DNA from: Xanthomonas massiliensis | GTDB taxonomy: Bacteria > Pseudomonadota > Gammaproteobacteria > Xanthomonadales > Xanthomonadaceae | DNA length: 64,000 nt | Assembly: GCF_900018785.1 (NCBI RefSeq) | Contig: NZ_FCOY01000006.1 | Span: forward strand, 1,178,001 to 1,242,000 | Direction: 5' to 3' | Shown: piece after piece, positions 20,381 to 29,205 of the stretch | Layout of the letters: each line of letters starts with the position of its first letter | How positions within the stretch are numbered: the stretch's first letter is position 1 | Notes under the pieces: model-generated | The model's database searches: none | The model's input: only the letters and a program-made list of their open reading frames with translations | What the model was told of the DNA's origin: nothing | Position numbers and translations under genes: made by a program

Positions 20381-20989
20381 TCAGGCCGGGCGCGTCATCG
20401 CGAACACGTCGCGGGTGCCGGTGTACTGGTTGCCGCCCAGGCGGCCGACCAGGTCGAGTTGGCGCGGGTCGACATGGCGCGCATCGGCCAGCACCGCATC
20501 GTCGATGTGGGCCACCAGCACCTCCGCGAACAGCAGGTGGCGGCTGGGGTGCCCGGCGGGATACGGCATGGCCTGCACCAGCCGGCACTCGAAGGCGACC
20601 GGCGCGCCGGCCACGCGCCGCGGCGCGACCGTGTCGCTGGCGACCGAGGCGATGCCGCAGCGCTCGAACTCGCTGACCTCCGGCCCCAGGGTCGCCGAGC
20701 TGGCGTTCATCGCCTCGGCCTGTGCCTGGCTGACCAGTTGCACCACCAGCTCGCCGCTGTCGCGCGCATTGCGCAGGGTGTCCTTCTCGCTGCCGTCCGG
20801 GCGCGGGCTGATCGACACGATCAGCGTCGGCGGTGCGTCGCAGATCACCTGGAAGAAACTGAACGGCGCCAGGTTGTCCACGCCGGCGGCCGAGCGCGTG
20901 GAAATCCAGGCGATCGGCCGTGGGGTGACCGTGGCGGCGAGCCAGCGATAGGCTTCGGCTCCGTCCAGCTGGCGAAAATCAAGGCGCAT
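20381..20989 (-). CDS. Flavin reductase-like FMN-binding protein
   Basis: A 202-aa split-barrel flavoprotein of the DIM6/NTAB group. Near the N-terminus, [27 protein letters not shown] is the typical flavin-contacting segment (about residues 18-44). Such proteins reduce or bind FMN, sometimes supplying reduced flavin to an oxygenase; no such partner is nearby. It sits between queA and tgt, its start overlapping the queA end by 11 nt and its stop 17 nt from tgt. It therefore appears to be a member of the operon with no known role in queuosine formation. Confidence 0.85.
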   Translation of the reverse strand: MRLDFRQLDGAEAYRWLAATVTPRPIAWISTRSAAGVDNLAPFSFFQVICDAPPTLIVSISPRPDGSEKDTLRNARDSGELVVQLVSQAQAEAMNASSATLGPEVSEFERCGIASVASDTVAPRRVAGAPVAFECRLVQAMPYPAGHPSRHLLFAEVLVAHIDDAVLADARHVDPRQLDLVGRLGGNQYTGTRDVFAMTRPA

Positions 20990-22040
20990 GGTCCGATCCT
21001 TCCCCCGCGGCGGCGTCCTGGGGGAAAAGCAGCATGGCATCGCCATAGGAGAAGAACCGGTAGCGCTCGCGCACCGCATGGCGATAGGCGGCGAAGATGC
21101 GCTCCTTCCCGGCGAAGGCGGACACCAGCATCATCAGCGTGCTCTCGGGCAGGTGGAAGTTGGTGAACAGCGCATCGATCGCGGCGAAGCGGTAGCCGGG
21201 ATAGATGAAGATGTCGGTCTCGCCGGCGAAGGCGGCGAGCGTGCCGCCGCGCGCGGCGGTCTCCAGCGAGCGCGCCACCGTGGTGCCCACCGCCACGACG
21301 CGGTTGCCGCGCGCGCGCGTGGCGGCGATGTGCTCCACCAGCCCGGCCTCGACCCGGCACCATTCGCTGTGCATGTGGTGCTGGCTGACGTCCTCCACGC
21401 GCATCGGCTGGAACGTGCCGGCACCGACGTGCAGGGTGACATGGCCGGTCTCGATGCCCCGGTCCGCCAACGCCGCCAGCAGCGCCTGGTCGAAATGCAG
21501 GCCGGCGGTCGGCGCGGCCACCGCGCCCGGTTCGCGGGCGAACACGGTCTGGTAGCGCTCGATGTCGCCGGCGCCGGGGTCGCGGTGGATGTACGGCGGC
21601 AGCGGCAGCCGCCCGGCGTGGGTCAGCCAGGTTTCCAGGGGGCCGTCCACGTCGAAGCGCAGCCGGTAGAACTCGCCGTCGCGGCCCAGCACCTCGGCCT
21701 CGCCGCCGGCATCGAGCACGATGCGGCTGCCCGGCTTGGGCGACTTGCTCACGCCCAGCTGCGCGCGGGCGCCGTTGCCGGGCAGCAGCCGCTCGATCAG
21801 GATCTCGACCCGGCCGCCGCTGGCCTTGTGGCCGAACAGCCGTGCCGGAATCACCCGGGTATCGTTGAACACCAGCAGGTCGCCGGGCTGCAGGTAGCCG
21901 GGCAGGTCGCGCACGTGGCGGTCGGCGAACGCGGCCGGCGCCGGCGGTACCACCAGCAGGCGGCTGGCCGAGCGCTCCGGCAGCGGCGCCTGCGCGATCA
22001 GTTCCTCGGGCAGGTCGTAGTGGAAATCGGACTTCTTCAA
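20979..22040 (-). CDS. queA: S-adenosylmethionine:tRNA ribosyltransferase-isomerase
   Basis: A 353-aa enzyme that transfers and isomerises the ribosyl part of SAM onto preQ1-tRNA to give epoxyqueuosine. The start is a TTG at 22040 giving [18 protein letters not shown], the conserved N-terminus; no in-frame ATG or GTG lies close upstream. Family motifs [27 protein letters not shown] and [12 protein letters not shown] [17 protein letters not shown] are present. It is the first gene of the minus-strand run to secF. Confidence 0.95.
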   Translation of the reverse strand: MKKSDFHYDLPEELIAQAPLPERSASRLLVVPPAPAAFADRHVRDLPGYLQPGDLLVFNDTRVIPARLFGHKASGGRVEILIERLLPGNGARAQLGVSKSPKPGSRIVLDAGGEAEVLGRDGEFYRLRFDVDGPLETWLTHAGRLPLPPYIHRDPGAGDIERYQTVFAREPGAVAAPTAGLHFDQALLAALADRGIETGHVTLHVGAGTFQPMRVEDVSQHHMHSEWCRVEAGLVEHIAATRARGNRVVAVGTTVARSLETAARGGTLAAFAGETDIFIYPGYRFAAIDALFTNFHLPESTLMMLVSAFAGKERIFAAYRHAVRERYRFFSYGDAMLLFPQDAAAGEGSDHAP

Positions 22041-22355
22041 CGCAGGACATCGGCAAAAACGAAGCCGGTCATTGTAGCGGCGGGCCGGGCGCAAGCGGCG
22101 GACCGGCGGAGGCGCCCGCCAAGCCCGCTGCCCCGACGCAGCTCCCGGCCGGGCCTGCCGCCGGCCGACGAGAGGGCCGCCCTGCCGCCACCTGGGGAAA
22201 AATCCAGGCACCGCGGCGTTCCATCCGCCCCGCCTCTTGCCGCCGCGGCATCCGCGGCATGTTCCCGCCATGTCCGTGCATGCCCGCATTTCCTGCGGTC
22301 GCACGGCCGCGGCCGGCCCGCGTCCCCGGCCCGCGACGCCCGGAAGATCCCGGCG
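22041..22355. other. Non-coding stretch upstream of queA
   Basis: About 315 nt between the queA start and the end of the Lrp gene, both on the minus strand. No gene, RNA or clear repeat is recognised. It should contain the queA-operon promoter, but no confident -35/-10 pair is visible. Confidence 0.5.
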
Positions 22356-22787
22356 TCAACGGTCGAACTTGGTGGACAGGATGATCGCCGAGGTGGTGCG
22401 CTCCACGCCGTCCAGGCTGCCGATGCGGTCGGTGAGCACGTCCATCTCCCCCACCGAGGCGACCACGCCGAGGGCCATCAGGTCGAACGGGCCGCTCACC
22501 GAATGCAGTTCGCGCACCTCCGGGATCGCCTGCAGCGCCTTGACCACGCCGGTCATGTGCCGCGGCGCCACGGTGACCATGATGTGGGCACGGATGCAGC
22601 CGGCCTCGTAGGCCTCGTGCACGCGCACCGTGTAGCCGGCGATCACGCCCTGGCGCTCGAGCCGGTCGATGCGGCTCTGCACCGTGGTGCGCGAGAGCCC
22701 CAGCCGGCGCGCGATCTGCGCGGTGGAGGTACGCGCGTCCTCGCGCAACAGGGACAACAGGCGCTCGTCGGCGGGCGAAATCTTCAT
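22356..22787 (-). CDS. Lrp/AsnC-family transcriptional regulator
   Basis: A 143-aa regulator. The N-terminal winged helix is residues 2-60 (DERLLSLLREDARTSTAQIARRLGLS region), followed by an RAM/ACT-like ligand domain (about 65-143). The ATG at 22787 (MKISPADER) is the normal AsnC start; translation from further upstream is unlike the family. It is transcribed away from a class III aminotransferase and probably controls it in response to an amino acid. This is inference from the divergent layout. Confidence 0.88.
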   Translation of the reverse strand: MKISPADERLLSLLREDARTSTAQIARRLGLSRTTVQSRIDRLERQGVIAGYTVRVHEAYEAGCIRAHIMVTVAPRHMTGVVKALQAIPEVRELHSVSGPFDLMALGVVASVGEMDVLTDRIGSLDGVERTTSAIILSTKFDR

Positions 22788-22810
22788 TCGGTCGAACCGG
22801 CTCGTCGTAT

Positions 22811-22825
22811 CGCCGAAATATGGCG
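22811..22825. promoter_or_regulatory. Candidate Lrp operator between divergent genes
   Basis: CGCC and GGCG arms flank the AT-rich core GAAATAT, in the 119-nt gap between the Lrp gene and the aminotransferase gene. Lrp/AsnC sites are often GC-armed with an AT core. Weak evidence. Confidence 0.3.
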
Positions 22826-22906
22826 GCGTTCCGGTCGGATCATAGCTGCCATCCGACGAACCCATCCAGATAATGAAAGGCACGGTCCTCATTCCGGAGA
22901 GAGTGC

Positions 22907-24409
22907 ATGTCCCTGCTTGCCCCCCTCGCCCCGCTGCGCGCCCACGCCGGCGCCCGCCTCACCGAAGGCCTGGACGACGCCACGGTGCTGCGCCTGGCCG
23001 GCTCGCACCCGGCCCTGGCCGCGGCCATCGCCGCCGCCGGCACCGAGTACGCCGGCCTGGGCACGGACGTCGCCGACCTGCTGGACCAGGACGAGGCCGA
23101 GCAGGTCCGCCGGGTGCAGGCCGGCTTCGTCAACTTCTACGCCGACGATGCGGTGCAGCCATACGTGGCGCTGGCCGCGCGCGGGCCCTGGATCGTCACC
23201 CTCAAGGGCGCGGTGCTGTACGACGCCGGCGGCTACGGCATGCTCGGCGCCGGCCACTCGCCGGAAGCGGTGCTGGCCGCGCTGGCACGGCCGCAGATGA
23301 TGGCCAACATCATGACGCCCAGCCTGGCGCAGCTGCGCTTCGACCGCGCCCTGCGCGCGGAGATCGGCCATACCCGTTCCCCGGGCGGCCGCGGTTGCCC
23401 GTACGCCAAGTTCATGTGCCTCAACTCCGGCTCGGAGGCCGTGGGCCTGGCCGGGCGCATCGCCGACATCAACAGCAAGCTGGCCACCGACCCGGGCGCC
23501 GCACATGCCGGCCGCGCGATCAAGCGGATCGTGGTCAAGGGCAGCTTCCACGGCCGCACCGAGCCGCCGGCGCGCTATTCCGATTCCTCGCGCGGCGACT
23601 ACGTCCGCCACCTGGCCAGCTACCGCGACGAGGACTCGCTGATCGCGATCCCGCCCTACGACGTGGCCGCGCTGGAGCAGGCGTTCGCCGATGCCGAGAC
23701 CCACGGCTGGCACATCGAGGCGCTGTTCCTGGAGCCGGTGATGGGCGAAGGCGACCCCGGCCGCTCGGTGCCGGTGGACTTCTACGCCGCCGCGCGGCGC
23801 CTGACCCGCGAACACGGCAGCCTGTTCCTGGTCGATTCGATCCAGGCCGGCCTGCGCGCGCAGGGCGTGCTGTCGATCGTCGACTACCCCGGTTTCGAGG
23901 GACAGGAGGCACCGGACATGGAGACCTACTCCAAGGCGCTCAACGCCGCCCAGTTCCCGCTGTCGGTGCTGGCGCTGGACGCGCGCGCCGCCGGGCTGTA
24001 CCGCAAGGGCGTGTACGGCAACACCATGACCTCCAACCCGCGCGCGCTCGACGTCGCCTGCGCGGCCCTGTCCCTGCTGACGCCGCAGCTGCGCGAGAAC
24101 ATCCGTGCCCGCGGCGAGCAGGCGGTGCGCAAGCTGGAAGCGCTGAAGAAGGAGCTGGGCGGGCTGATCACCGGCGTGCAGGGCACCGGCCTGCTGTTCT
24201 CCTGCGAGCTGGCGCCGCAGTTCAAGTGCTACGGCGCCGGCTCGACCGAGGAATGGCTGCGCCGGCACGGCCTGAACGTGATCCACGGCGGCGCCAACTC
24301 GCTGCGCTTCACCCCGCACTTCGCCATCGACGAGGCCGAGTTGGACCTGCTGGTCGGCCTGGTCGGCCGGGCGCTGCGCGAAGGGCCGCGCCGGCAGGCC
24401 ACTGCCTGA
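22907..24409 (+). CDS. Class III PLP-dependent aminotransferase
   Basis: A 500-aa enzyme of the ornithine/omega-aminotransferase fold. It has NSGSEAVGLAGRIA (phosphate-binding region, about residues 171-184), LFLEPVMGEGDPG (about 277-289), LFLVDSIQAGLRAQG with the cofactor-contacting Asp (about 307-321), and the Schiff-base Lys in ETYSKALNAAQFPLS (about 344-358). Two traits are unusual: a 100-residue N-terminal extension before the fold, and DSIQ where most members have DEVQ. A good ribosome-binding site (GGAGAGA) precedes the ATG. It is divergent from an Lrp regulator, which suggests amino-acid-responsive control. The substrate is uncertain; lysine-6-aminotransferase-like or another omega-amino acid is plausible. 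Confidence 0.82.
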   Translation: MSLLAPLAPLRAHAGARLTEGLDDATVLRLAGSHPALAAAIAAAGTEYAGLGTDVADLLDQDEAEQVRRVQAGFVNFYADDAVQPYVALAARGPWIVTLKGAVLYDAGGYGMLGAGHSPEAVLAALARPQMMANIMTPSLAQLRFDRALRAEIGHTRSPGGRGCPYAKFMCLNSGSEAVGLAGRIADINSKLATDPGAAHAGRAIKRIVVKGSFHGRTEPPARYSDSSRGDYVRHLASYRDEDSLIAIPPYDVAALEQAFADAETHGWHIEALFLEPVMGEGDPGRSVPVDFYAAARRLTREHGSLFLVDSIQAGLRAQGVLSIVDYPGFEGQEAPDMETYSKALNAAQFPLSVLALDARAAGLYRKGVYGNTMTSNPRALDVACAALSLLTPQLRENIRARGEQAVRKLEALKKELGGLITGVQGTGLLFSCELAPQFKCYGAGSTEEWLRRHGLNVIHGGANSLRFTPHFAIDEAELDLLVGLVGRALREGPRRQATA

Positions 24410-24478
24410 ACCGGCACGCCTGAGCACTGGCGATTCCCTGGTCCGCCGCCCCGCCCCATTCGGCCAGGCGGCTGCCAC

Positions 24479-25009
24479 TCACTCCGGCACGGGGACGAGC
24501 ACGACCTGCGGCCCGCGCGCCACGGACGGCACCGCCCACAGGCCATGGCAGCCGTCGTAGCGGCTGCAGCTCTGGTAGTAGCCCGGCCCGTAGCGCACCT
24601 GCCGCGCGTCGCGGTTGTACGGGCTGCGCAAATAGTCCGGCCCGTAGCGGCCGTTGCCGTAGTACTTCGCCGCTCCGCCTCCCGCGAAGCCCGGTACTAC
24701 GGCCGGCGATGCCGGCCACGCGCCGTCGGCCGGCGCCACCGCCGCATCGCCGGCTTCGGCCTGCGCGTAGCCGTATTCCGGATCGTAGGCGGGCGCCTTG
24801 CGGAAATAGATCGTCCCGCCGTCGCGGCTGCGCACCCCCAGGCGCTCGTAGCCGTCGCGGCCGTAGTACCAGGCCTGGCCGTCGCGGAGCACCACCTCGG
24901 CCGGATTCACTTCCTCCTCGACCCACGCCGTCGCGGCCGGCCGCGCACCGGCCGGGACCGCGGCCATCAGGACGAACGCGAGCACCACCGCCTTGCCGAG
25001 CATGTCCAT
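24479..25009 (-). CDS. Secreted Tyr/Gly-rich protein of unknown function
   Basis: A 176-aa protein with a signal peptide (about residues 1-22, ending AGARPA). The mature part is rich in Tyr, Gly, Asp and Arg, with repeated short motifs of the RYGPDY / KYYGNGRYG / RYGPGYY kind and two Cys residues near the C-terminus ([13 protein letters not shown]) that could form a disulphide. No enzyme motif is visible. Two starts are possible (25009, MDMLGK, and 25003, MLGK); the AAGGGAG sequence upstream serves either. It is convergent with the aminotransferase gene, and likely periplasmic or surface located. Confidence 0.7.
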   Translation of the reverse strand: MDMLGKAVVLAFVLMAAVPAGARPAATAWVEEEVNPAEVVLRDGQAWYYGRDGYERLGVRSRDGGTIYFRKAPAYDPEYGYAQAEAGDAAVAPADGAWPASPAVVPGFAGGGAAKYYGNGRYGPDYLRSPYNRDARQVRYGPGYYQSCSRYDGCHGLWAVPSVARGPQVVLVPVPE

Positions 25010-25219
25010 CTCCCTTCTCCCTGGCAGTCGAATCGACGCGAAGCACCGCCCCCTGCCCACGTCGGGGACGGTCCGGACTGTAGCCCAACGCACGCCGGGG
25101 ACGAACCCGGCCCCGGCCGCCACCGCGCCGATCCACGCGCCCGCGGCGTGCCGGCCGCTGGCGGCGCGCGCGGCGCCTGGGTCACACTGTGCGGACCGCC
25201 CCCAGCTTCCCTCCCGGCC

Positions 25220-25852
25220 ATGAAGATCGTCGAAGTCACCCATCCCCTCGTCCGCCACAAGATCGGCCTGCTGCGTGACGCGTCGCTCAGCACCAAGGGC
25301 TTCCGCGAACTGGTGACCGAGCTCGGCACCCTGCTCGCCTACGAGGCCACCGCCGACCTGGAGACGGAGACCTATACCCAGCAGGGCTGGGCCGGTCCGG
25401 TACGGGTGGAGCGCATCGCCGGCGCCAAGATCACCGTGGTGCCGATCCTGCGCGCCGGCCTGGGCATGCTGCCCGGCGTCCTGGCGCTGATCCCAGCCGC
25501 GCGGGTCAGCGTGGTCGGCCTGCAGCGCGACGAGGAGACGCTGCAGCCCGTGCCCTACTTCGAGCGCCTGACCGGGCGCCTGGAAGAACGCGACGCGCTG
25601 ATCCTCGACCCGATGCTGGCCACCGGCGGCACCCTGATCGCCACCATCGCCATGCTCAAGCGCGCCGGGGCGCGGCGTATCAAGGGCATCTTCCTGGTCG
25701 CCGCCCCGGAGGGCCTGCGCGCGGTCGAAGCGGGGCATCCGGACGTGGAGATCTACACCGCCGCCATCGACCAGCGCCTCAACGAGAAGGGCTACATCCT
25801 GCCCGGCCTGGGCGATGCCGGCGACCGCATCTTCGGTACCCGCCTGGAGTGA
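25220..25852 (+). CDS. upp: Uracil phosphoribosyltransferase
   Basis: A 210-aa salvage enzyme making UMP from uracil and PRPP. The PRPP-binding loop is [13 protein letters not shown] (about residues 131-143). Other family segments are [24 protein letters not shown] and [15 protein letters not shown] at the C-terminal uracil-binding region. The length is normal. It is monocistronic, as far as the flanks show. Confidence 0.96.
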   Translation: MKIVEVTHPLVRHKIGLLRDASLSTKGFRELVTELGTLLAYEATADLETETYTQQGWAGPVRVERIAGAKITVVPILRAGLGMLPGVLALIPAARVSVVGLQRDEETLQPVPYFERLTGRLEERDALILDPMLATGGTLIATIAMLKRAGARRIKGIFLVAAPEGLRAVEAGHPDVEIYTAAIDQRLNEKGYILPGLGDAGDRIFGTRLE

Positions 25853-25969
25853 CCGGCGGAAGCGGCGGGTGCCTCTCCCCCGCCGCGGTTTGTCGCAGCG
25901 ATGCCATATTCGTTCCCCCCGTCTCGCCTAATCTCGCCCGTTGCCATATCGGCCCCAAAGGAGAACTCC

Positions 25970-26272
25970 ATGTACAAGACCCTCGTGGCGAGCGCGCTCC
26001 TCGCCGTCGCCCTGGCCGCCGCCCCGTCCGCCTTCGCCGCCCCCACGGCGCAGCAGCAGCGCATGGCCGACTGTTCGCACCAGAACAAGGGCAAGACCGG
26101 CCAGGCCTACAAGGACGCCCAGCAGGCCTGCCTGTCCGGCAAGAGCGCGCCGGCCGCCGCGGCCACCACGCCGCAGGCGCGGATGAAGGCCTGCAATGCC
26201 GAGGCCGGCACCAAGAAGCTCGCCGGCGATGCACGCAAGACCTTCATGAGCAGTTGCCTCAAGAAGTCCTGA
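25970..26272 (+). CDS. psiF: PsiF-repeat secreted protein
   Basis: A 100-aa protein with a cleavable signal peptide (residues 1 to about 22, ending AFAA). Two PsiF repeats follow: QRMADCSHQNKGKTGQAYKD and ARMKACNAEAGTKKLAGDAR, each with a trailing Cys (AQQACL, MSSCL). PsiF of E. coli is phosphate-starvation inducible; its function is unknown. A clear ribosome-binding site AAAGGAG is 6 nt before the ATG. No Pho box was recognised. It is followed by a terminator. Confidence 0.85.
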   Translation: MYKTLVASALLAVALAAAPSAFAAPTAQQQRMADCSHQNKGKTGQAYKDAQQACLSGKSAPAAAATTPQARMKACNAEAGTKKLAGDARKTFMSSCLKKS

Positions 26273-26301
26273 TCGCCCGGCGCATGCCCGGCATGCCGGA
26301 A

Positions 26302-26329
26302 GGGCCCGCATCGCGGGCCCTTCTTGTTT
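26302..26329 (+). terminator. Intrinsic terminator after psiF
   Basis: Stem GGGCCCGC / GCGGGCCC with loop ATC, then TTCTTGTTT. It is 30 nt beyond the psiF stop. Confidence 0.88.
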
Positions 26330-26440
26330 CGGGCCTCGGTCGCTCCCGGGGACGCCATCGCCAAGCCATCGGCGGCGGCGGCGATGCCATGCGGCCGGCC
26401 CGGGCGGACCACCCCGGACACTGCCCCATCGCGTCCCTCC

Positions 26441-26587
26441 CCGGCGCATCCCCTATGGCCCGGTGCAATGCGAGGACCGGGGACTCGCCCGCCACGGAAG
26501 GGCCTGCCGGCCGATGCCCGGCATGTCTGCAGCCGGCTGCGCCCCTCCCGCCTTCACCGCGACGCCCGGCCATAGGGGATGCGCCGG
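26441..26587. repeat. 147-bp segment bounded by perfect 20-bp inverted repeats
   Basis: The left arm CCGGCGCATCCCCTATGGCC (26441-26460) and its exact reverse complement (26568-26587) enclose 107 nt without a gene. The match stops abruptly at both ends. The structure resembles a small non-autonomous element (MITE-like) or a large cruciform. No clear target-site duplication is visible, so mobility is unproven. Confidence 0.6.
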
Positions 26588-26969
26588 CCTGGTCTCGGAG
26601 CCGCCATGTCCCGCCCTGCATCGACCGCTGCCGTGGCCACGGCAGCGCGTCGCGGCGCGGGCCGCCGGCCGGGAAGCCGAATCGCCATCGCGACCGCCCG
26701 CCGACGCTGGATGGGCTTGCCCTGCCATGACGCCGGATGGGCTTGCCGCGCCGTCCGGACAGTTCCACGATGCCGAACTTCCCGAGCGGGCCGGCAAGCA
26801 TCTCGCCGGGCGACGGTCGCAGGAAGGCACCATCCCGATGGCGGCCGTTCTCCCGAACTTCGCGCGAACTCCCGCGGCCCACTCCCGAGTTCCAGGCCAT
26901 ATCCCGAGGCCGCCCAGCCTGCCGTCCTGGCAAGCCGCACCATATCCACACTCCCATGCCGAAGCCGCC
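26588..26969. other. Non-coding stretch upstream of the IclR gene
   Basis: No gene recognised. A 13-nt direct repeat GGATGGGCTTGCC occurs at 26709-26721 and 26735-26747. The promoter of the IclR gene should lie here but was not identified. Confidence 0.5.
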
Positions 26970-27695
26970 ATGCCCATGATCGACGAAACCCGCGGCATCC
27001 AGTCCGTGGCCCGGGCGATGGCCCTGCTCGAGGCCCTGGCCGCCGCCGGCGGCGAGGCGCGCCTGGTGGACCTGTCGGCGCGCCTCGGCCTGGGCAAGAG
27101 CACCCTGCACGGCCTGCTCAACACCCTGGCGGCGCTGGGCTATGTCGCGCGCCACGGCACGCGCTACGCGCTGGGACTGCGCCTGCGCGAGATTGCCCAG
27201 CCGTTGGCGGATGCCGACGCGACGCTGCGCGCGGCGTTCATGCCGGCGCTGCAGGAACTGGCCCGGCGCAGCGGCGAGACCTGCTACCTCGCCGTGCCCT
27301 GCGGTACGCGCGAGTACCTCTACATCGATGCCGTGGAAGGCCACGGCAGCCTGCGCGTGGCCAGCCCGCGCGGCCGCCGCGAGGGCCTCACCACCTCGGC
27401 CATCGGCAAGGTCTTCCTGGCGCACGATCCGGCCCTGCTGCGCAGCCTGCGCCGGGCCGGGCAGGTACCGCCCGCGCTCGACTACGAGCTCGGGGCGATC
27501 GACGGCCAGGGCTACGCGCTGGACCTGGAGGAGGCCGAGCCCGGCCTGAACTGCCTGGCGCTGCCGCTGCGCCGGCAGGGCCGCGTGGTCGCGGCGCTCG
27601 GCGTCGCCGGCCCGGCCCAGCGCCTGCGCGCGCCACTGCTGCGCGGGCTGGCGGCGACCTGCATGCGCGACATGTTCGCCATGCTCAAACTTTAG
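26970..27695 (+). CDS. IclR-family transcriptional regulator
   Basis: A 241-aa regulator with an N-terminal winged helix (about residues 6-65; SVARAMALLEALAAAGGEA then LGLGKSTLHGLLNTL) and the IclR effector-binding domain after it (ETCYLAVPCGTREYLYID, LTTSAIGKVFLA, GLNCLALPLR). The start MPMIDETRGIQS is the usual position relative to the HTH. It is 82 nt upstream of a GlcG/HbpS-like gene on the same strand, its only obvious candidate target here. Confidence 0.87.
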   Translation: MPMIDETRGIQSVARAMALLEALAAAGGEARLVDLSARLGLGKSTLHGLLNTLAALGYVARHGTRYALGLRLREIAQPLADADATLRAAFMPALQELARRSGETCYLAVPCGTREYLYIDAVEGHGSLRVASPRGRREGLTTSAIGKVFLAHDPALLRSLRRAGQVPPALDYELGAIDGQGYALDLEEAEPGLNCLALPLRRQGRVVAALGVAGPAQRLRAPLLRGLAATCMRDMFAMLKL

Positions 27696-27777
27696 CGCCG
27701 GATCGGCCATGCCCCCTTCCCGCGGTCCGGTGCCGCGGGAATCATCGGCCCCCCCTTCCACGTCCAGGAGTCCCCGC

Positions 27778-28182
27778 ATGTCCCCCGCGCTCAGCGAAAC
27801 CACCGTCGGCCAGGTCATCGAACGCGCCAGGGCATCGGCATGCGCACGGCGCTTCGCCGTCAACATCGCCGTCGTGGACGAGTCCGGCCTGCTGCGCGGC
27901 TTCCTGCGCATGGACGATGCGGTGCCCGGCGCCATCGACGTGTCGATCAAGAAGGCCCGCACCGCGGCGCTGTTCCGCACCGACAGCCTGGAACTCGGTG
28001 CGGCGGCGCAGCCGGGCGGGGCGATCTACACGCTGGAATCCAGCAACGGCGGCCTGATCAGCTTCGGCGGCGGCATCGTGCTGCGCGACGCGCAGGGCCG
28101 CGCCGTGGGCGCGGTGGGCGTGGCCGGCGCCACGGTCGAGGCCGACCAGGCGATCGCGCTGGAGGCCGTGGCGCGCGCGTGA
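27778..28182 (+). CDS. GlcG/HbpS-family (DUF336) protein
   Basis: A 134-aa protein. The fold signature is clear: VNIAVVDESGLLRGFLRMDDAVPG, then SIKKARTAALF, GGIYTLESSNGGLISFGGGI-type segments, and a C-terminal GAVGVAGATVEADQAIA. Family members include haem-binding HbpS and proteins encoded with glycolate or diol degradation genes. The role is usually undefined. A strong ribosome-binding site CAGGAG precedes the ATG. Its neighbour upstream is an IclR regulator. Confidence 0.82.
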   Translation: MSPALSETTVGQVIERARASACARRFAVNIAVVDESGLLRGFLRMDDAVPGAIDVSIKKARTAALFRTDSLELGAAAQPGGAIYTLESSNGGLISFGGGIVLRDAQGRAVGAVGVAGATVEADQAIALEAVARA

Positions 28183-28193
28183 TCGCGGGGGTC

Positions 28194-29096
28194 TCAGAGC
28201 CGCACGCGTTCGGCCAGGAAGTCGAGGAAGGCGCGCACCCGCAGCGGCAGGTAGCCGCCCTGGCCCATGAACACCGCGTGCACCTCCTCGGTGTCGCCGG
28301 GGTTGCAGTCCTCGAGCACCGGCACCAGGCGACCGGCGGCGATGTCCTCGCGCGCCTGGAATGCGGCCAGCCGTGCCAGCCCCAGCCCGGCCAGGGCCAG
28401 CCGGCGCACCGCCTCGCCGTCGCTGGCCTGGGCGTTGCCGGCCGGCACCACGAGGCAATCCTCGCCGCCGTGGCGCAGCGGCCAGCCGCTGGCCGCGCGC
28501 ATGTAGTTCAGGCCCAGCAGGTTGTGACGGCGCAGGTCGTCCGTGGTGGCCGGCGTGCCGGCGCGCGCCAGGTACGCCGGGGCGCCGACGATCACCATGC
28601 GGGTGGCGCCGAGCCGGCGCGCGACCAGGCTGGAGCTCTTGAGCGGGCCGGCGCGCACAGCCACGTCGGTGCGCTGCTCGAGCACGTCCACGACCTCGTC
28701 GGTCAGCACGATGTCCAGGCTCACCCCGGGATGACGGGCCAGGAACTCCGGCACCAGCGGCAGCAGGAAATGATGGCCGAACGGCACGTTGGCGTTCACC
28801 CGCAGGCGCCCGCGCGGCTGCGAATGCTCGCTGGCCAGGCGCTCGGCCTCGTCCAGGTCGGCGAGGATGCGCACGCCGCGCTCGTAGAACGCGCAGCCCT
28901 CGGGCGTGAGCTGGATCCGGCGGGTGGAGCGGTTCACCAGGCGCGTGCCCAGGCGCTGCTCCAGCCGCGCCACCAGCTTGCTCACCGCCGAGGGCGTCAT
29001 GCCGCAGGCCCGCGCCGCCGCGGAGAAGCCGCCGAGCTCGATCACCCGCACGAACACGTCCAGTTCGCCGGAACGGTTCACTTCCAAGCGGGCCAT
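28194..29096 (-). CDS. LysR-family transcriptional regulator
   Basis: A 300-aa regulator. Its N-terminal HTH is residues 10-68 (ELDVFVRVIELGGFSAAARA, then SAVSKLVARLEQRLGTRLV), followed by a periplasmic-binding-protein-like effector domain (about 90-300). It is transcribed away from the GDSL hydrolase / Old Yellow Enzyme / MFS genes. The 109-nt gap holds a T-N11-A palindrome. It is therefore the likely regulator of that operon, perhaps responding to an electrophile or quinone, which is inference from the enzyme type. Confidence 0.88.
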   Translation of the reverse strand: MARLEVNRSGELDVFVRVIELGGFSAAARACGMTPSAVSKLVARLEQRLGTRLVNRSTRRIQLTPEGCAFYERGVRILADLDEAERLASEHSQPRGRLRVNANVPFGHHFLLPLVPEFLARHPGVSLDIVLTDEVVDVLEQRTDVAVRAGPLKSSSLVARRLGATRMVIVGAPAYLARAGTPATTDDLRRHNLLGLNYMRAASGWPLRHGGEDCLVVPAGNAQASDGEAVRRLALAGLGLARLAAFQAREDIAAGRLVPVLEDCNPGDTEEVHAVFMGQGGYLPLRVRAFLDFLAERVRL

Positions 29097-29110
29097 GGCC
29101 GTCTCCTTGG

Positions 29111-29123
29111 TGAATTGGATTCA
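29111..29123. promoter_or_regulatory. Candidate LysR box
   Basis: TGAATTGGATTCA is a perfect palindrome of arms TGAAT / ATTCA with T-N11-A geometry, the classic LysR-type binding motif. It lies 14 nt upstream of the LysR start and in front of the divergent hydrolase gene. A partial repeat (TGGATTCATGA) occurs near 29164. Confidence 0.55.
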
Positions 29124-29205
29124 CAAATGATGTTCTTAAGGCAGTCTATTTCATCCCGGTCGTTGGATTCATGATGCGGGCCTCGATGGACACCCATTCA
29201 ACGAC

